Assembly: GCA_002779235.1 (NCBI GenBank)
Contig: PEXD01000007.1
Coordinates: forward strand, 1-6,375
Source: Candidatus Woesearchaeota archaeon CG07_land_8_20_14_0_80_44_23
GTDB taxonomy: Archaea; Nanobdellota; Nanobdellia; Woesearchaeales; 0-14-0-80-44-23
Direction of reading: 5' to 3'
Length of the DNA stretch: 6,375 nt
Of the stretch, positions 5,452 through 6,375 are shown piece after piece. Numbering within the stretch: position 1 is the first letter of the stretch; every line of letters starts with the position of its first letter. Below the pieces are notes generated by a model, which saw only the letters and a list, made by a program, of their open reading frames with translations, was not told the origin of the DNA and searched no databases. The position numbers were made by a program, and so were the translations under genes.

Positions 5452-5532
5452 TAAAGAATATATAATAGGAATCAACTTTAATATTTAGAATTTGATTAGA
5501 ATTAATCTTAATCATGATAGAGAGCGGTCATC
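5452..5532 (+). promoter_or_regulatory. intergenic region supplying the new hisS 5' end
   Basis: These 81 AT-rich bases hold two TATA-like boxes (5458-5466, and around 5477-5484), either of which would give a short leader to hisS. A near-perfect 22-base palindrome lies at 5493-5514 (nine of eleven positions pair, outer arms TGATTA and TAATCA). No good ribosome site precedes the hisS ATG. The palindrome could be an operator, but AT-rich dyads arise easily by chance. Read-through from the radical SAM gene is also possible, since no T-tract separates them. Confidence 0.35.
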
Positions 5533-6375
5533 ATGAAAGACAAGATAGAAAGGGTCAGGGGCACAAGGGACTTTTACCCTGAGGAAAAGAGAATCCAGAA
5601 CTACATTTTTGCAGTATGGAAAGAGATTGCTGAGAACTACGGCTACGAGGAGGTGGACGGCCCTCTGCTCGAGCCCGTAGAATTGTGGAGGGAGAAGTCA
5701 GGCGAGGAGATTGAGAGGCAGATGTATGTGCTGACAGACCAGTCAGAGAGGAAGCTGGCTGTAAGGCCTGAGATGACCCCTACAGTGGCGAGAATGGTTG
5801 CCCAGAAGCAGAGGGAGCTTCCAAAGCCGATAAAGTGGTTCTCAATCCAGAGGTTCTGGAGGTATGAGAAGCCCCAGTCAGGGCGCCTGAGGGAGTTCTG
5901 GCAGCTCAACCTTGACGTTCTGGGGACTGAGAATGTCGCTGCTGACGCAGAGGTTGCCGCAACCGCAGTTAAGATAATGCTCAGATTAGGGTTCACAGAA
6001 AAGGAGTTCTGCCTGAGGGTGAACAACAGGAAGCTGCTCAAGGCGCTCCTGCTCTCAGCAGGAATTCCTGAGGGGAATCTCAGGGAATTGTTCAAGCTCA
6101 TTGACAAAAAAGACAAGATGCCTGAGAAGGAGTTCATTGCAATGCTCTCTGATTTCGGGCTCTCAAAAAGCCAGCTCTCAGGGATTTCAGAGATTATGGA
6201 ATCAGGGCTGAAAAAGATAGACGCAAAATCACTTTCAGAGGAGGGAAGGCAGGGGCTTTCTGAGATTAGCGGGATGCTTTCTGCGCTTGGGCAGTTCGGC
6301 TTCCTGAAATACTGCAAGGTGGATTTTGGAATGATGAGGGGGCTTGACTACTACACTGGGAATGTCTTTGAAATT
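5533..6375 (+). CDS. hisS: histidyl-tRNA synthetase, 5' two-thirds (runs off the window)
   Basis: The frame is open from ATG 5533 to the window end, giving 281 residues of an enzyme usually about 420 long. It charges tRNA-His with histidine in the cytoplasm, using ATP. Family landmarks are R-G-T-R-D-F-Y-P at the N-terminus (9-16), R-P-E-M-T-P-T-V-A-R (78-87), class II motif 2 R-F-W-R-Y-E-K-P (107-114) with R-L-R-E-F-W-Q-L (118-125), and the histidine-binding R-G-L-D-Y-Y-T-G (269-276). A TAG at 5518-5520 and the lack of other starts make this ATG the only plausible one. Codon use (GAG, AGG, CTC) resembles the KaiC-like ATPase and contrasts with the preceding radical SAM gene. Its first codons duplicate the fragment at 3819, and its promoter now comes from the intervening segment. 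Confidence 0.95.
   Translation, partial: MKDKIERVRGTRDFYPEEKRIQNYIFAVWKEIAENYGYEEVDGPLLEPVELWREKSGEEIERQMYVLTDQSERKLAVRPEMTPTVARMVAQKQRELPKPIKWFSIQRFWRYEKPQSGRLREFWQLNLDVLGTENVAADAEVAATAVKIMLRLGFTEKEFCLRVNNRKLLKALLLSAGIPEGNLRELFKLIDKKDKMPEKEFIAMLSDFGLSKSQLSGISEIMESGLKKIDAKSLSEEGRQGLSEISGMLSALGQFGFLKYCKVDFGMMRGLDYYTGNVFEI
5543..5589 (+). repeat. right copy of the 47-bp perfect direct repeat (inside intact hisS)
   Basis: This copy is identical to 3829-3875 and encodes the I-E-R-V-R-G-T-R-D-F-Y-P-E-E-K block of the functional gene. Here the sequence continues naturally into the rest of hisS, so this copy forms the right border of the candidate insertion. Confidence 0.92.

Larger units (their letters stand above)
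3876..5542. mobile_element. candidate 1.67-kb cargo insertion between the two hisS starts
   Basis: The segment lies exactly between the two 47-base repeats. It contains one substantial gene (radical SAM), its leader and two short ORFs. It is visibly AT-richer and uses more A-ending codons than the hisS sequence on either side. No integrase, transposase, terminal inverted repeat or origin is seen. The repeats behave like attachment sites or a long target duplication, with the right copy restoring a complete hisS reading frame. Alternatives are a local duplication followed by replacement, or recombination between strains. The repeat is certain; the mobile interpretation is inference. Confidence 0.35.

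Noticed and set aside
3829..5589. The 47-bp repeat as an assembly artefact of k-mer joining.
   Set aside because: A false join at a shared word normally leaves one copy, not two copies with different flanks, so I treat the duplication as probably real. Long reads are still needed to exclude it fully.
5643..6317. Long serine-rich open frame on the minus strand, 224 codons.
   Set aside because: It is antisense to hisS, whose motifs are clear on the plus strand. Serine and proline richness is the expected shadow of GAG/AGG-rich codons.

Overview
The window looks archaeal. Several genes have an AT-rich TATA-like box about 25-30 bases before the start codon or the inferred transcription start. 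Others have Shine-Dalgarno sequences matching the archaeal 16S tail (GGAGG, GAGGTG, GGTGAT). A KaiC/RecA-fold ATPase and a histidyl-tRNA synthetase are present, and terminators are bare T-tracts without GC hairpins. AGG and AGA dominate arginine codons. A small-genome (DPANN-type) or related uncultured archaeon would fit, but the lineage cannot be fixed from this sequence alone.

Left part (1-3131), all minus strand. Two probable transcription units lie here. One has its promoter near 1185 and carries a single-domain KaiC-like ATPase followed 15 bases later by a small two-helix membrane protein, ending in a T-tract at 20-26. The other starts at a leaderless promoter near 3157 and carries two tandem paralogues of the PlsC-like acyltransferase fold. 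The upstream copy has lost the glutamate of the third conserved motif.

Middle (3132-3760). A short divergent promoter region precedes a 144-residue orphan gene on the plus strand, which ends in a strong T-tract.

Right part (3780-6375). A normal archaeal promoter leads into the first 19 codons of hisS, and the gene then breaks off into unrelated sequence. About 1.67 kb later the hisS start appears again and continues as an intact reading frame to the window edge. The two hisS starts share a perfect 47-base direct repeat (3829-3875 and 5543-5589). The bracketed segment is AT-richer than hisS. It holds its own promoter, a 26-codon leaderless ORF, a leader that can form alternative stems, a 24-codon ORF with an excellent ribosome site, and a radical SAM protein. 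That protein has an unusual CX8CX2C cluster motif and a C-terminal CX2CX2C motif. The arrangement resembles a small cargo insertion at the 5' end of an essential gene that separated the gene from its old promoter and supplied a new start. No integrase or transposase is visible.
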